34,761 nt of DNA from Bacillota bacterium (GCA_023440865.1 JAEXRM010000024.1:1-34761); one strand, 5' to 3'; shown: positions 16,827 to 28,477, counted from the first letter of the stretch. The notes: generated by a model from the sequence alone, not told the origin. Translations and numbers: made by a program.

Positions 16827-17912
16827 TCAGGCCAGATCGACGATGGACAGCCCCCTGTCCGCCATCAGGTCGACAAAGCCCCTGTCGGTCTGAAGCACCG
16901 GGCGGGAGAAGTTCATCCGGTTCATGAAGATGACCTCGCCCACGCTTTCATCCGACAGTTTCACCTTCCTGCCCACATAATAGTGGGTGATGTTGGTGAG
17001 GAATACCTCCAGCACAATCGGATCGAGCTGGCCGAAGCTGCCGTTCTGCATCAGGTCGAACACGCGGAAGACGGGTTCGTGCCGGCGGTAGGTGCGGTTG
17101 GCGGTCATGGCGTCAAACACGTCCGCGATGGCGAGAATCTTCGCATGAAGGGACAGCTTGTCGGCCATCAGGCCGAGCGGGTAACCGGATCCGTCCTCGC
17201 GCTCGTGGTGGGTCAGGACCGCCACGGCCACTTCGGGGCTCACCCCCGGCGTCTGGCGCAGGATCTGATATCCGTACTCGGCATGCCGCTTCATTTCCGC
17301 CCGCTCGCCCTCATCGAGTGACCCGGGCTTGTTGAGGATCGCCAGCGGGACGCGTCCCTTCCCCACATCATGCAGCAAGCCGGCCCTGACCAGTGCGGGC
17401 AGGTCCTGCTCGGGCATGCGCATCCACCGGCCGATCATCATCGCGAGCATGGAAACGTTCACGCAATGATGGTAGGTGTACTCGTCGATCGAGCGCACCT
17501 GCATGACGCAGTCCACGATCTGGCTTGCATCGTTCTGCATTGCCAGCACACTGCCGACGATGGCGTCCGTCTTCTCCAGCTCCAGCTGCCCTCCCTCGGA
17601 GATCGACAGAAAGACATCCTTGAATGCCGCCGACTCCTCCTCGTAGCTGCGCTGGAACGCCTCCACCGCGACTGCCCGCTCCCATTGGGCACGCGCCTCC
17701 GGACTGAAGGCCTGGACGTCCTCGGTGATGTAGACCAGCAGCCAGGGGATGCCCATGATCCGGAGACGATGGATCAATGCTGCATCCAGCGGCGTGTCCT
17801 GCCAGGCCACGACCGCGCCGTAGCTGTTCATGACCGGTTCGGCGATGACCATGCCTTCCCGGAGCGCATCGACTGTGATGCGGATTTTGCTGCGCTTGTC
17901 AGCCTCGTTCAC
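16827..17912 (-). CDS. HD-GYP domain protein, candidate c-di-GMP phosphodiesterase
   Basis: The 361-residue protein has a short N-terminal domain and a C-terminal HD-GYP domain. H181-D182 lie in LLHDVGKG, the THHEREDGSGYP motif carries G243-Y244-P245, and IADVFDAMTANRTYRR follows. These are the residues that bind the di-iron centre and hydrolyse cyclic di-GMP. No membrane segment is visible, so it is probably cytoplasmic. The start is taken as GTG at 17912, preceded by AGGGGGAAGG; an ATG further upstream would place the protein start ahead of the putative promoter. It heads the minus-strand run that also encodes PgpH, a c-di-AMP phosphodiesterase. Confidence 0.88.
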   Translation of the reverse strand: MNEADKRSKIRITVDALREGMVIAEPVMNSYGAVVAWQDTPLDAALIHRLRIMGIPWLLVYITEDVQAFSPEARAQWERAVAVEAFQRSYEEESAAFKDVFLSISEGGQLELEKTDAIVGSVLAMQNDASQIVDCVMQVRSIDEYTYHHCVNVSMLAMMIGRWMRMPEQDLPALVRAGLLHDVGKGRVPLAILNKPGSLDEGERAEMKRHAEYGYQILRQTPGVSPEVAVAVLTHHEREDGSGYPLGLMADKLSLHAKILAIADVFDAMTANRTYRRHEPVFRVFDLMQNGSFGQLDPIVLEVFLTNITHYYVGRKVKLSDESVGEVIFMNRMNFSRPVLQTDRGFVDLMADRGLSIVDLA

Positions 17913-17973
17913 TGCCTTCCCCCTTGCCGCCCTGCACGCGGGCGGAATGCGGATCGCGGATGGTCCGCCATTC

Positions 17974-17982
17974 ATTATACCA
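17974..17982 (-). promoter_or_regulatory. Extended -10 promoter for the HD-GYP to lhr gene run
   Basis: The minus strand reads TGGTATAATGAA, that is TATAAT at 17974-17979 with an upstream TG in the extended -10 position. The -35 region is poor, as is typical for extended -10 promoters. It lies about 60 bases before the GTG start. Confidence 0.6.
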
Positions 17983-18028
17983 TAATGCGATGCGGTGTTC
18001 TTCGTGGGACAGACGAACCGGCCATCAC

Positions 18029-18043
18029 CCGTGCCTTGCACGG
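18029..18043 (-). terminator. Weak hairpin just after ligA
   Basis: On the minus strand CCGTGC pairs with GCACGG around AAG, four bases beyond the ligA stop. There is no T-run, so it may only pause or stabilise the transcript end. Confidence 0.3.
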
Positions 18044-18047
18044 CAGG

Positions 18048-20096
18048 TCACGCGAGCATCCGGCGCAGCTCCTCGAGCGAGATCACGGGCACGCCCAGCG
18101 CCTGCGCCTTTTCCAGCTTGCTGCCGGCCTCCTCGCCGGCCAGCACGAAATCGGTCTTCCTCGAGACGCTGCCGCTTGTCTTGCCGCCGGCGGCCTCGAT
18201 GAGCGCCGCCGCCTCGTTCCGCCCCATGCCCGGCAATGTGCCCGTCAGGACGAACGTTTTGCCGTCGAGCGGGCCCGAACGGCCTGCCGTCACGGGCTCG
18301 GACCATTTCAGGCCCTCGGCGCGCAGCCGGTCGAGCATCCGAACGGTCTGGTCCTGCCGCAGCGCTGCGAACAGGCTCTCCGCCATGCGCGGTCCGAAGT
18401 CCGGCAAGGCCATGATTTCCTCGTGTGTCAGCGACCGGATGCGCTCCATGTCGCCCACATGGGCCGCCAGTGTCTTCCCGGCCTTCGCACCGATATGGCG
18501 GATGCCCAAACCGAACAGCAGCCGCGCGACGCCGGCATCCTTCGACCGTTCGATGGCGGCGAGCAGGTTCTCGGCCGACTTGGCGCCCCACCCCTCCAGC
18601 CCCTCGAGCACCTCGCGGTGCAGCCGCAGTTCATACAGGTCGGCAATGTCGCGGATGTGTCCCTTCGCCAGCAGTTGTTCCACCAGCGCGGGTCCGAGAC
18701 CCTCGATGTTCATCGCGTCGCGCGAGGCGAAATGCACGAGGCTCCGGAACAGGCGTGCCGGACAGGAGATGCCCGAACAGCGCAGGGCGGACTCCGTTTC
18801 CTCTCGGAAGGCCGGCGCACCGCAGACCGGGCAGGACTCGGGCATTTCATACGGCACCGCGTCCGCGGGCCGCGCCTCGTGCACCACCCCGACAACCTCG
18901 GGGATGATGTCTCCCGCCTTGCGGATCCAGACAGTGTCGCCGATGCGGATGTCCTTCTCACGGATGAGGTCGCCGTTGTGCAACGTCGCACGGGCGACCG
19001 TGGAGCCGGCGATGCGGACGGGCTCGAGCACGGCGTTCGGGGTCAGGACGCCGGTGCGGCCCACCTGGATGGCGATGTCCACAAGCCGTGTCTGCTTCAT
19101 CTCCGCCGGATACTTGTACGCGATGGCCCAGCGTGGCGCCTTGCTGGTGGATCCAAGCAGCTGGCGCTGGTCGAAGCGGTCGACCTTGACGACGGCACCG
19201 TCGATCTCATGCGACAGATCCCCGCGGTTCTCGCCGATCTCCGTGATGGCCTGCCAGATGGACGTGCCATCGCGGCACAGGCGCCACCCCTCGCTGGCAC
19301 GGAAACCGAGCGAGGTGAGGTATGCCAGCGAGGCCGCGTGCGTCGAGAACGGCGCCTCCCCCGCCTTCATGCGGATCTGCTGGATGTTGAACGCGATCAG
19401 GTCGAGCCTGCGCCGCGCCGTCACGGCCGGGTCGAGCTGCCGAAGCGATCCGGCGGCAGCGTTCCGCGGGTTCGCGAACACCTTCTCGCCGAAGGCCTCC
19501 TGGTGTTCGTTCAACGCCAGGAAATCGGCCTTGGACATGAACACCTCGCCGAGCACCTCCAGATACGCAGGAACCACGGCCATGTCGCCCGCCTGCGCCG
19601 CCGCGCTTCCTGAAACGGGCAAACGAAGCGGGATGCCCGGGATGGTCCTCAGATTCGCCGTCACATCCTCCCCTTCGTCCCCGTCGCCGCGCGTGGAGCC
19701 GCGCACGAACCGTCCATCCTCGTACTCGAGAGATACGGAAAGCCCGTCGACCTTGCGTTCCACCACATACGCCACATCATCGCCGACGACTTCCGCCACA
19801 CGGGTGAGAAAGGCATCGACCTCCTCCCGTTCGAACACGTCATTGAGGCTCTCCATGCGGACGGCGTGGATCACCTTCGCAAAGTCCCCGGACGGCTTGC
19901 CTCCGATGCGACGGGTCGGCGAGTCGGCCCCGGCAAGGTCGGGATGGCGTTCCTCCAGCCCGCGCAGCTCGCGCATCATCGCATCGTACGCCTCGTCGCT
20001 GATTTGCGGCGCATCCATCACATGATACAGCCAGGCATGCTTCTCAAGCTCGGCCTGCAGCCACAGCAGCCTATCGCGCTCGTTCATTCCGCTCAT
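18048..20096 (-). CDS. ligA: NAD-dependent DNA ligase LigA
   Basis: The 682-residue protein shows the full LigA order. There is an N-terminal Ia domain, an adenylation domain with the catalytic lysine K115 in ERKVDG, and an OB fold. The Cys4 zinc finger is at C422, C425, C440 and C445. Helix-hairpin-helix repeats and a C-terminal BRCT domain (from about 605) complete it. It seals nicks in replication using NAD as the adenyl donor. The usual Pro in the EPK-DG motif is Arg here, a conservative oddity outside the catalytic residues. The start overlaps the amidase stop as ATGA; a second in-frame ATG three codons later is an alternative. Confidence 0.96.
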   Translation of the reverse strand: MSGMNERDRLLWLQAELEKHAWLYHVMDAPQISDEAYDAMMRELRGLEERHPDLAGADSPTRRIGGKPSGDFAKVIHAVRMESLNDVFEREEVDAFLTRVAEVVGDDVAYVVERKVDGLSVSLEYEDGRFVRGSTRGDGDEGEDVTANLRTIPGIPLRLPVSGSAAAQAGDMAVVPAYLEVLGEVFMSKADFLALNEHQEAFGEKVFANPRNAAAGSLRQLDPAVTARRRLDLIAFNIQQIRMKAGEAPFSTHAASLAYLTSLGFRASEGWRLCRDGTSIWQAITEIGENRGDLSHEIDGAVVKVDRFDQRQLLGSTSKAPRWAIAYKYPAEMKQTRLVDIAIQVGRTGVLTPNAVLEPVRIAGSTVARATLHNGDLIREKDIRIGDTVWIRKAGDIIPEVVGVVHEARPADAVPYEMPESCPVCGAPAFREETESALRCSGISCPARLFRSLVHFASRDAMNIEGLGPALVEQLLAKGHIRDIADLYELRLHREVLEGLEGWGAKSAENLLAAIERSKDAGVARLLFGLGIRHIGAKAGKTLAAHVGDMERIRSLTHEEIMALPDFGPRMAESLFAALRQDQTVRMLDRLRAEGLKWSEPVTAGRSGPLDGKTFVLTGTLPGMGRNEAAALIEAAGGKTSGSVSRKTDFVLAGEEAGSKLEKAQALGVPVISLEELRRMLA

Positions 20097-21193
20097 GTCG
20101 CGCCTCCATCCTGTGATTGTCGGGAAAGTGGATGCCGGGCCTCATCCGCACTGTCCGGCAGGGATCCTTCCGCCGGATCCCCGCCTGGGCCTTCCGGAGA
20201 TTCTTCCGCACCCGGGGTCGGTTCCGGAGTCGCACCGAACGGATTGCCAGGATATCCGGGAAGATTGCGGAGCACCTGGCGCACGCCGTTGCGGTCCTCC
20301 TGCCGGAGTCGGCCGACGGCTTCGAGCACGGCGCGCGCCACCCCGTCCGCCACCTGGTCGCAGTAGGTTGCGTCCTGCATGCGCATCCGGTCTTCGGCGT
20401 TGGACAGGTATCCGATCTCGAGCAGCACGCCGGGCATGTCCGTGCCGGAGAGCACGGACAGCCCCCGCCGGATGACCCCGTTGAGCGGCTGGCCGGTCGA
20501 CTCGGCGACCCGTGCGCCGACCGTTTCTGCGAACAGTTTGTCCGTGAGTCCGGCAAACAGGTTTTCCTTGTCCTGATAATAGGCCTCCAGGCCATACACG
20601 CCGGCAGCGCCGCGTTGTGTCAGTTCAAGGCTGTTGACATGGATGCTCACGAACAGGGTTGCCTCCGCCTGGTTGGCGATGTCGCTGCGTGCCCGGAGAT
20701 CGGCCTTGACGGTGGGGGCGAGCTCGACGTCCTCCTCCCGGGTCATCCGCACCGGCACGCCGGCCGCCTCGAGCGCGGCCGCGCATCGTTGTGCGACATC
20801 GAGCGTGATCGCCTTCTCATGAAGGGTTTCATCCGGCGACACGGTGCCGGGGTCACGGCCGCCATGGCCCGCGTCCATGACCACCAGCAGGTTTGTCCAC
20901 GCCGTACCGGCCGGGGGTGGAGAAGGTGTGGGTGTCGGCGCGGGCTTGCCCGCAGGCGTCGGCACAACGGCTGTGGCAGTCGGGGAGGCCGCTTCACCGA
21001 TCATTGCGGGTTCGGGAGACGCAAAGGCACGCGAGGCCAGCCAGACGGCGATCGCGAGCAGCAGCAGCGTGCCGATGCGGCGGATGAAGCGGGCGGGATT
21101 GCGGAGTCGATAACGCGCGGCGCGCGCGGGGGCTTCCGTTGTGCGTCTCGGCGTCCGGGACGCGGCGGCTTGTCTTTGGTTGCGGTCTTGCAT
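20093..21193 (-). CDS. N-acetylmuramoyl-L-alanine amidase (Amidase_3)
   Basis: The 366-residue protein has a basic N-terminus, one membrane helix (about 41-57) that may act as signal anchor, and a Pro/Thr-rich linker (about 62-98). The Amidase_3 catalytic domain follows, with zinc ligands H110 (MDAGHGG), E126 and H185 (SIHVNS) and catalytic E259 (LLEIGYLSN). It would cleave the amide bond between MurNAc and the stem peptide outside the membrane. A disordered Pro/Gly/Glu-rich tail follows the domain. MQDRN at 21193 is chosen because it gives a normal signal-anchor. A TATGATG sequence on the minus strand at 21280-21286 may be its -10 box. Confidence 0.9.
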   Translation of the reverse strand: MQDRNQRQAAASRTPRRTTEAPARAARYRLRNPARFIRRIGTLLLLAIAVWLASRAFASPEPAMIGEAASPTATAVVPTPAGKPAPTPTPSPPPAGTAWTNLLVVMDAGHGGRDPGTVSPDETLHEKAITLDVAQRCAAALEAAGVPVRMTREEDVELAPTVKADLRARSDIANQAEATLFVSIHVNSLELTQRGAAGVYGLEAYYQDKENLFAGLTDKLFAETVGARVAESTGQPLNGVIRRGLSVLSGTDMPGVLLEIGYLSNAEDRMRMQDATYCDQVADGVARAVLEAVGRLRQEDRNGVRQVLRNLPGYPGNPFGATPEPTPGAEESPEGPGGDPAEGSLPDSADEARHPLSRQSQDGGAT

Positions 21194-21332
21194 CGTCTCT
21201 CTTTCTTCTGCGCACACGGCCTGCCGGCACACATGCGGGGCACGCCCGCCGGCATGCTGAGCCGGCGCTGGACTGACACCATCATACACCATGCGGCCTG
21301 TGCTCCGCCATCGTATCCGGTGTTGAAAAGGC

Positions 21333-21362
21333 TTGCGTTCCGTGGGTTCGCTGTGCTATCAT
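21333..21362 (+). promoter_or_regulatory. Promoter for rpsT
   Basis: TTGCGT (21333-21338) and TATCAT (21357-21362) are 18 bases apart, and a TGC immediately before TATCAT supplies the extended -10 element. Transcription would start near 21369. Confidence 0.55.
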
Positions 21363-21375
21363 TCTATGTGCTGAC

Positions 21376-21409
21376 CACGAATCCGGTCACGGATTCCTTC
21401 GTGCTTTTT
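21376..21409 (+). promoter_or_regulatory. Terminator-like hairpin in the rpsT leader
   Basis: CACGAA (21376-21381) pairs with TTCGTG (21398-21403), with TCCG/CGGA inside around GTCA, and CTTTTT follows at once. Alternatively GAATCCG (21379-21385) pairs with CGGATTC (21390-21396). A terminator-like element placed between promoter and gene suggests attenuation or autoregulation of rpsT. This is inference; no known leader family is recognised. Confidence 0.45.
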
Positions 21410-21482
21410 CCGAAGACGGCCAACGGCAGTCCGACGGGCCGGTTCAGCAACTGAAGGATTATGCAACCAGGAGGTGAAATAC

Positions 21483-21746
21483 GTGCCGAACATCAAATCA
21501 GCCATCAAGCGGGTCAAGGTCACCAAGGCCAAGAATGCCCAGAACCGCGTGAAGAAGTCCGAATTGAAGACGACGCTGCGCAACTTCCGCGAAGCGATTG
21601 CATCTGCCAATCCGACGACAGCGGAACAGCTGCAGGAGACCATCCGCAAGGTCGACCAGGCTGCTTCCAAGAACCTGATCCACAAGAACGCCGCCTCCCG
21701 GAAGAAGGCCCAGCTCATGAAGGCATTCAATGCCGCGAAGAAGTGA
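21483..21746 (+). CDS. rpsT: 30S ribosomal protein S20
   Basis: The 87-residue, Lys/Arg-rich protein beginning MPNIKSAIKRVKVTKAKN is bacterial S20, which binds 16S rRNA in the small subunit. Translation starts at GTG 21483, set by a full AGGAGGTGA ribosome site at 21469-21477 five bases upstream; a GTG nine bases earlier overlaps that site and cannot be the start. S20 with a weak start codon is common and fits translational autoregulation. It is transcribed alone, between divergent amidase and convergent parvulin genes. Confidence 0.97.
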   Translation: MPNIKSAIKRVKVTKAKNAQNRVKKSELKTTLRNFREAIASANPTTAEQLQETIRKVDQAASKNLIHKNAASRKKAQLMKAFNAAKK

Positions 21747-21779
21747 GTCGAGTCCAGGACCGCAAGACAGAAGGCACGC

Positions 21780-21807
21780 AAAAACGTACAGCGATGTACG
21801 TTTTTTT
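21780..21807 (+). terminator. Intrinsic terminator of rpsT
   Basis: AAAAACGTACA (21780-21790) pairs with TGTACGTTTTT (21795-21805) around a GCGA tetraloop (GNRA type), and the T-run is at 21801-21807. The A-rich left arm could let it work on the opposite strand too. Confidence 0.93.
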
Positions 21808-21867
21808 GTTGCCTTTTCCGGCTTGATGCGCGTGATTCATCGCCGTTTCCGGCACTGGGAACACAAA

Positions 21868-21909
21868 GGGGATTGCCCATGTCATGTGTCATGACACGCG
21901 GCAATCCCC
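21868..21909 (-). terminator. Large nested hairpin, probable terminator of the parvulin gene
   Basis: GGGGATTGCC (21868-21877) pairs with GGCAATCCCC (21900-21909). Inside, TGTCATG (21880-21886) pairs with CATGACA (21890-21896) around TGT. On the minus strand the stem is followed by TTTGTGTT, a short U-rich tail 37 bases after the parvulin stop codon. Confidence 0.65.
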
Positions 21910-21946
21910 CGGGCTTTCCGATCAGCTTGCGCCGCCGTGCGGCTGC

Positions 21947-23113
21947 TTACCTGATGGTGAACTTCTCGAAGATTCTTTCCTTGAGGACGACATTGTACTG
22001 CGGTTCCTTCATCCAGCCGTCCAGCGCGGCATTGTAGAATGCCTGTTCCGCCTGGCTCGCCAGATCGCTCCGGATGCCTTCCTTCGCGTCATCGTACCCG
22101 GTGCGCTTCTCGACGCGCATCACAAACAGGCCGTAGGTTGTGTCGACGATGCCGGCCTCGCCGGTCTTCGCGGCAAAAGCCCAGTCCACCACTTCGGGCA
22201 TGTAGGGCTGCATGCTGTAGGTGAAATCCTGCATGCCGCCGTCTTCCTTGGCGGACTCGTTGTCGGAGTTCTCCTTGACCAGGGTCTCCATGTCCCCGCC
22301 TGCCTTGATGCGTTCGAGCAGCGACTCGGCAAGCTTCTTCTTCTGGGCGATGGTCGCCTCGTCAAGTGCCGTGTTGTCCTCCGCATTCGTCTTGGCAAGA
22401 TAGAGAATGCGGGTGGAGACACTGTCATAGGCATTCGGATCCTTCTCATAAAGCGCCTTGACGGCATCATCCGTGATCTCGGCGGCCTTGTAGTTCTCAG
22501 CCAGATACCGGGTCCGGAAATTCTCGATGAGGTGGTAGTTTCGCAGGATATCGGTATAGCGTGCCTCGGTCAGTCCCATGCCCTCCAGATTTGAAGCGAA
22601 CGAATCGCCCAGGCTTTCCTTGATGCCGGCAATGCGCGTTTCGACGTTCTTTCGGATGGTTTCATCGACGGATAGGCCCATGTCCCTGGCCTTCTGCAGT
22701 TGGATGGCATATTCCTTCGCATTGTCGAGCGCGGCGTTCTTCGCGCTGAGAATGGGGTTCTCGCCGCCGACGGCATCCTGCGCCCAGTAGGCCTTGCGTT
22801 CCTCGTCTGTCTTGGCTGTCAGGCCTTCCCTCGACTCGACCTCGCTCTGCTGGAGCTTGAGGAAGTACTGGTATTCATCATTGCGGATGCGGCGCCCGTC
22901 GACCTTGGCCACGAAGCTCTGGCTGTCTGTGAACAGCCATGCACCGAGCAGGACCACGAGCATGCCGGCAAGCACGAGCAGCAGGATGTTCCTGCCCTTT
23001 GGGGAAAGAAGGGGGGCCTTCTTTGTGCCGAAACGCTCCATCTTGTCCTCGAGGCGCGCCTCGCGTCTTGCCGTCCGGCGGGCATCCCGGCCTACCCCTT
23101 TGTTCGCTGCCAT
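21947..23113 (-). CDS. Membrane-anchored parvulin-type peptidylprolyl isomerase (SurA/PrsA-like)
   Basis: The 388-residue protein has a strongly basic cytoplasmic N-terminus (1-42), one membrane helix (43-61) and a SurA_N-like helical segment. A parvulin domain follows in the last third, with the GDMETLVKENSDNESAKEDGGMQDFTYSMQ stretch in short matching parts, WAFAAKTGE and YGLFVMRVEKR. It should fold exported proteins outside the membrane. It is anchored by a helix and has no lipobox, unlike Bacillus PrsA. The start MAANKGVG at 23113 is preceded by AAAGGGG. It follows mfd as in many Clostridia. Confidence 0.87.
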   Translation of the reverse strand: MAANKGVGRDARRTARREARLEDKMERFGTKKAPLLSPKGRNILLLVLAGMLVVLLGAWLFTDSQSFVAKVDGRRIRNDEYQYFLKLQQSEVESREGLTAKTDEERKAYWAQDAVGGENPILSAKNAALDNAKEYAIQLQKARDMGLSVDETIRKNVETRIAGIKESLGDSFASNLEGMGLTEARYTDILRNYHLIENFRTRYLAENYKAAEITDDAVKALYEKDPNAYDSVSTRILYLAKTNAEDNTALDEATIAQKKKLAESLLERIKAGGDMETLVKENSDNESAKEDGGMQDFTYSMQPYMPEVVDWAFAAKTGEAGIVDTTYGLFVMRVEKRTGYDDAKEGIRSDLASQAEQAFYNAALDGWMKEPQYNVVLKERIFEKFTIR

Positions 23114-23123
23114 TTCGTCAATC

Positions 23124-23155
23124 CCCTTTATAAAGGGCTTTTCACGACAAAAGCC
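23124..23155 (-). promoter_or_regulatory. Palindromes over the parvulin ribosome site
   Basis: The perfect 14-base palindrome CCCTTTATAAAGGG (23124-23137) covers the ribosome binding site, and GGCTTTT (23136-23142) pairs with AAAAGCC (23149-23155) next to it. The two overlap by two bases, so the RNA could switch between folds or a protein could bind the palindrome. Confidence 0.4.
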
Positions 23156-23176
23156 GCAAAAGCCCGGATGAACTTC

Positions 23177-23194
23177 ATTATAATGCAAAGCCGC

Positions 23195-23206
<12 letters not shown>
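23177..23206 (-). promoter_or_regulatory. Promoter for the parvulin gene inside the end of mfd
   Basis: On the minus strand TTGAAG (23201-23206) and TATAAT (23177-23182) are 18 bases apart. The -35 lies within the last codons of mfd, so the gene can be expressed apart from mfd. Confidence 0.6.
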
Positions 23207-26782
<3,576 letters not shown>

Positions 26783-26806
26783 AACGACTCCTTCGGTGGC
26801 ATGTGG

Positions 26807-26911
26807 CGGCGCGGTGAGACGCGTTCGGTCCGGGTTACCCGTTGTACTTGGCCGCGCTGCGCAGCGGCGCGGTGAAACGCGTTCGGTCCGGGTTACCCGT
26901 TGTACTTGGCC
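26807..26911. repeat. Duplicated 3' end of pth (58-base period)
   Basis: The 47 bases at 26865-26911, which hold the last codons and stop of pth plus the following bases, recur at 26807-26853 with one mismatch. The period is 58 bases. The spacer 26854-26864 helps to form a palindrome with the core GCGCAGC. Confidence 0.88.
26852..26872. repeat. Palindrome with GCA loop between the two pth-end copies
   Basis: CCGCGCTGC (26852-26860) pairs with GCGGCGCGG (26864-26872), with one G-T wobble, around GCA. The tip heptamer is GCGCAGC, the same as in the palindrome at 3157-3181. It sits exactly at the duplication junction. Confidence 0.65.
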
Positions 26912-27453
26912 ATGGCGGCTTCCGCGCCGGCGGTCAGGACGGCGGGTATGGCGGCGGTGACGCGCTCCACGACCTCGTCGATGCGCTTGCGCTCCTCGGC
27001 AGAGAAGCGCGACAGGACAAAGTCCGCCAGCGCCCAGCCCGCCGGAGGTTTTCCGACACCGATCCGCACGCGTGGAAACGCCTCCGTCCCGATGCGGGAG
27101 AGGATGGAACGCATGCCGTTGTGCGTGCCGGCACTGCCGGCGGGGCGGATGCGGAGCTTGCCGACCGGCAGGTCGATGTCGTCATAGATGACCACAAGCT
27201 GCGCCGGAGGCACCTTGTAAAAATGAAGAATTTCATGCAAAGCATCGCCGGACAGGTTCATATAGGTTTGCGGCTTGACCAGAAGGACCCGCTCCCCCTG
27301 AATCACGCCTTCCCCCACCAGCGCCTTGTGCTTGACCTTGTTCATGACGATGCGGTATTCGGCCGCCAGATGGTCGACCGCGTCGAAGCCGACATTGTGT
27401 CGGGTGTTGGCATAGGGGGCGCCCGGGTTGCCCAGGCCGGCCACGATGTGCAT
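26893..27453 (-). CDS. pth: Peptidyl-tRNA hydrolase
   Basis: The 186-residue protein has the Pth signature GLGNPG followed by TRHNVGF with catalytic H19, plus N66 (YMNLSG), D91/D92 (IYDDIDLP) and N112 (HNG). It releases tRNA from prematurely dropped peptidyl-tRNA. The frame is open far upstream, but MHIVAGLGNPG at 27453 is the canonical beginning and GGAGGA lies six bases ahead. Its terminal codons (MAKYNG, TAA) are duplicated downstream. The L25/Ctc gene that often sits between prs and pth in Bacillota is missing here. Confidence 0.96.
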   Translation of the reverse strand: MHIVAGLGNPGAPYANTRHNVGFDAVDHLAAEYRIVMNKVKHKALVGEGVIQGERVLLVKPQTYMNLSGDALHEILHFYKVPPAQLVVIYDDIDLPVGKLRIRPAGSAGTHNGMRSILSRIGTEAFPRVRIGVGKPPAGWALADFVLSRFSAEERKRIDEVVERVTAAIPAVLTAGAEAAMAKYNG

Positions 27454-27514
27454 GTGGGGTCCTCCAATCGATGCGGTCCGGAGCGGCGCCGGTTCCTTCC
27501 GGTGTGCCGGCCGC

Positions 27515-28477
27515 TCACTGCTGCGTGAAGATCGTGGAAATCGAAAGCTCCCCGTAGATTCGCTCGATCGCCTCGGCAAAGACATCCGCCACCGAGAGGA
27601 CGCGGATCTGGGGCAGTGTGCGCGCATCCGAGAGCGGAATCGTGTTGAGCGTCACCAGCTCGCGGATGGCGGAATGGCGGATGCGCTCGATCGCCGGTCC
27701 CGAAAGCACCGCATGCGTGCAGCACGCGTGCACCTCGATGGCGCCGATTTCCGCCAGTGCGTTCGCCGCGTTGACGATGGTGCCGCCCGTATCGATGAGG
27801 TCGTCGACAAGAATGACCCGCCGGTCGCGCACATCGCCGATGATGTTCATGATTTCGGACACATTCGCCTTCGGCCGGCGCTTGTCGATGATCGCCAGCG
27901 GCACGTCGAGGTTCTCCGCGAACTTGCGGCAGCGGGCGACACTGCCGATGTCGGGCGACACGACGACGATGTCGTCCATCTGGTCGGAAAAGCGCTCGAG
28001 AAAATGCCGCGCGAGGATGCGCTGCCCCACGAGATGGTCCACCGGGATGTCGAAGAAACCCTGCAGCTGGGGTGCGTGCAGGTCCATCGTCAGAACGCGG
28101 TCCGCGCCTGCGACGGTGATGAGATTGGCGACGACCTTGGCCGATATGGGATCACGGGCAGCTGCCTTGCGATCCTGGCGCGCATATCCGAAGTAGGGCA
28201 TGACGGCCGTGATGCGCCCGGCTGAAGCCCGGCGGCAGGCATCGATGAGCAGCAGCAGCTCGATGAGGTTGTCGTTGACTGGCATGCAGGTCGATTGGAT
28301 GATGAACACATCCGAGCCCCGCACCACCTCGTTGATGGTGACGGCCGTCTCGCCGTCGCTGAAACGGCCGACCGATGCGGCCCCCAGCGGCAGTCCGATG
28401 CGGGCGGCGATCTCCTCGGCAAGGGGACGGTTGGCGTTTCCGGCGAATATCTTGATGTTCTTGCCGTGCAGGTTCAT
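27515..28477 (-). CDS. prs: Ribose-phosphate pyrophosphokinase (PRPP synthetase)
   Basis: The 320-residue enzyme makes PRPP from ribose 5-phosphate and ATP. Visible motifs are the ATP-binding flexible loop YFGYARQDRK (95-104), the catalytic MDLHAPQLQGFF segment and the PRPP-binding VDDLIDTGGT (224-233). MNLHGKNIK at 28477 is chosen as start because GGGAG precedes it and the family begins there. It lies 66 bases after glmU and 61 before pth, a conserved Bacillota order. Confidence 0.97.
   Translation of the reverse strand: MNLHGKNIKIFAGNANRPLAEEIAARIGLPLGAASVGRFSDGETAVTINEVVRGSDVFIIQSTCMPVNDNLIELLLLIDACRRASAGRITAVMPYFGYARQDRKAAARDPISAKVVANLITVAGADRVLTMDLHAPQLQGFFDIPVDHLVGQRILARHFLERFSDQMDDIVVVSPDIGSVARCRKFAENLDVPLAIIDKRRPKANVSEIMNIIGDVRDRRVILVDDLIDTGGTIVNAANALAEIGAIEVHACCTHAVLSGPAIERIRHSAIRELVTLNTIPLSDARTLPQIRVLSVADVFAEAIERIYGELSISTIFTQQ

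Noticed and set aside
17370..19613. Plus-strand frame of 747 codons opposite the HD-GYP gene and ligA
   Set aside because: It crosses two real genes and a promoter region and has no protein-family features.
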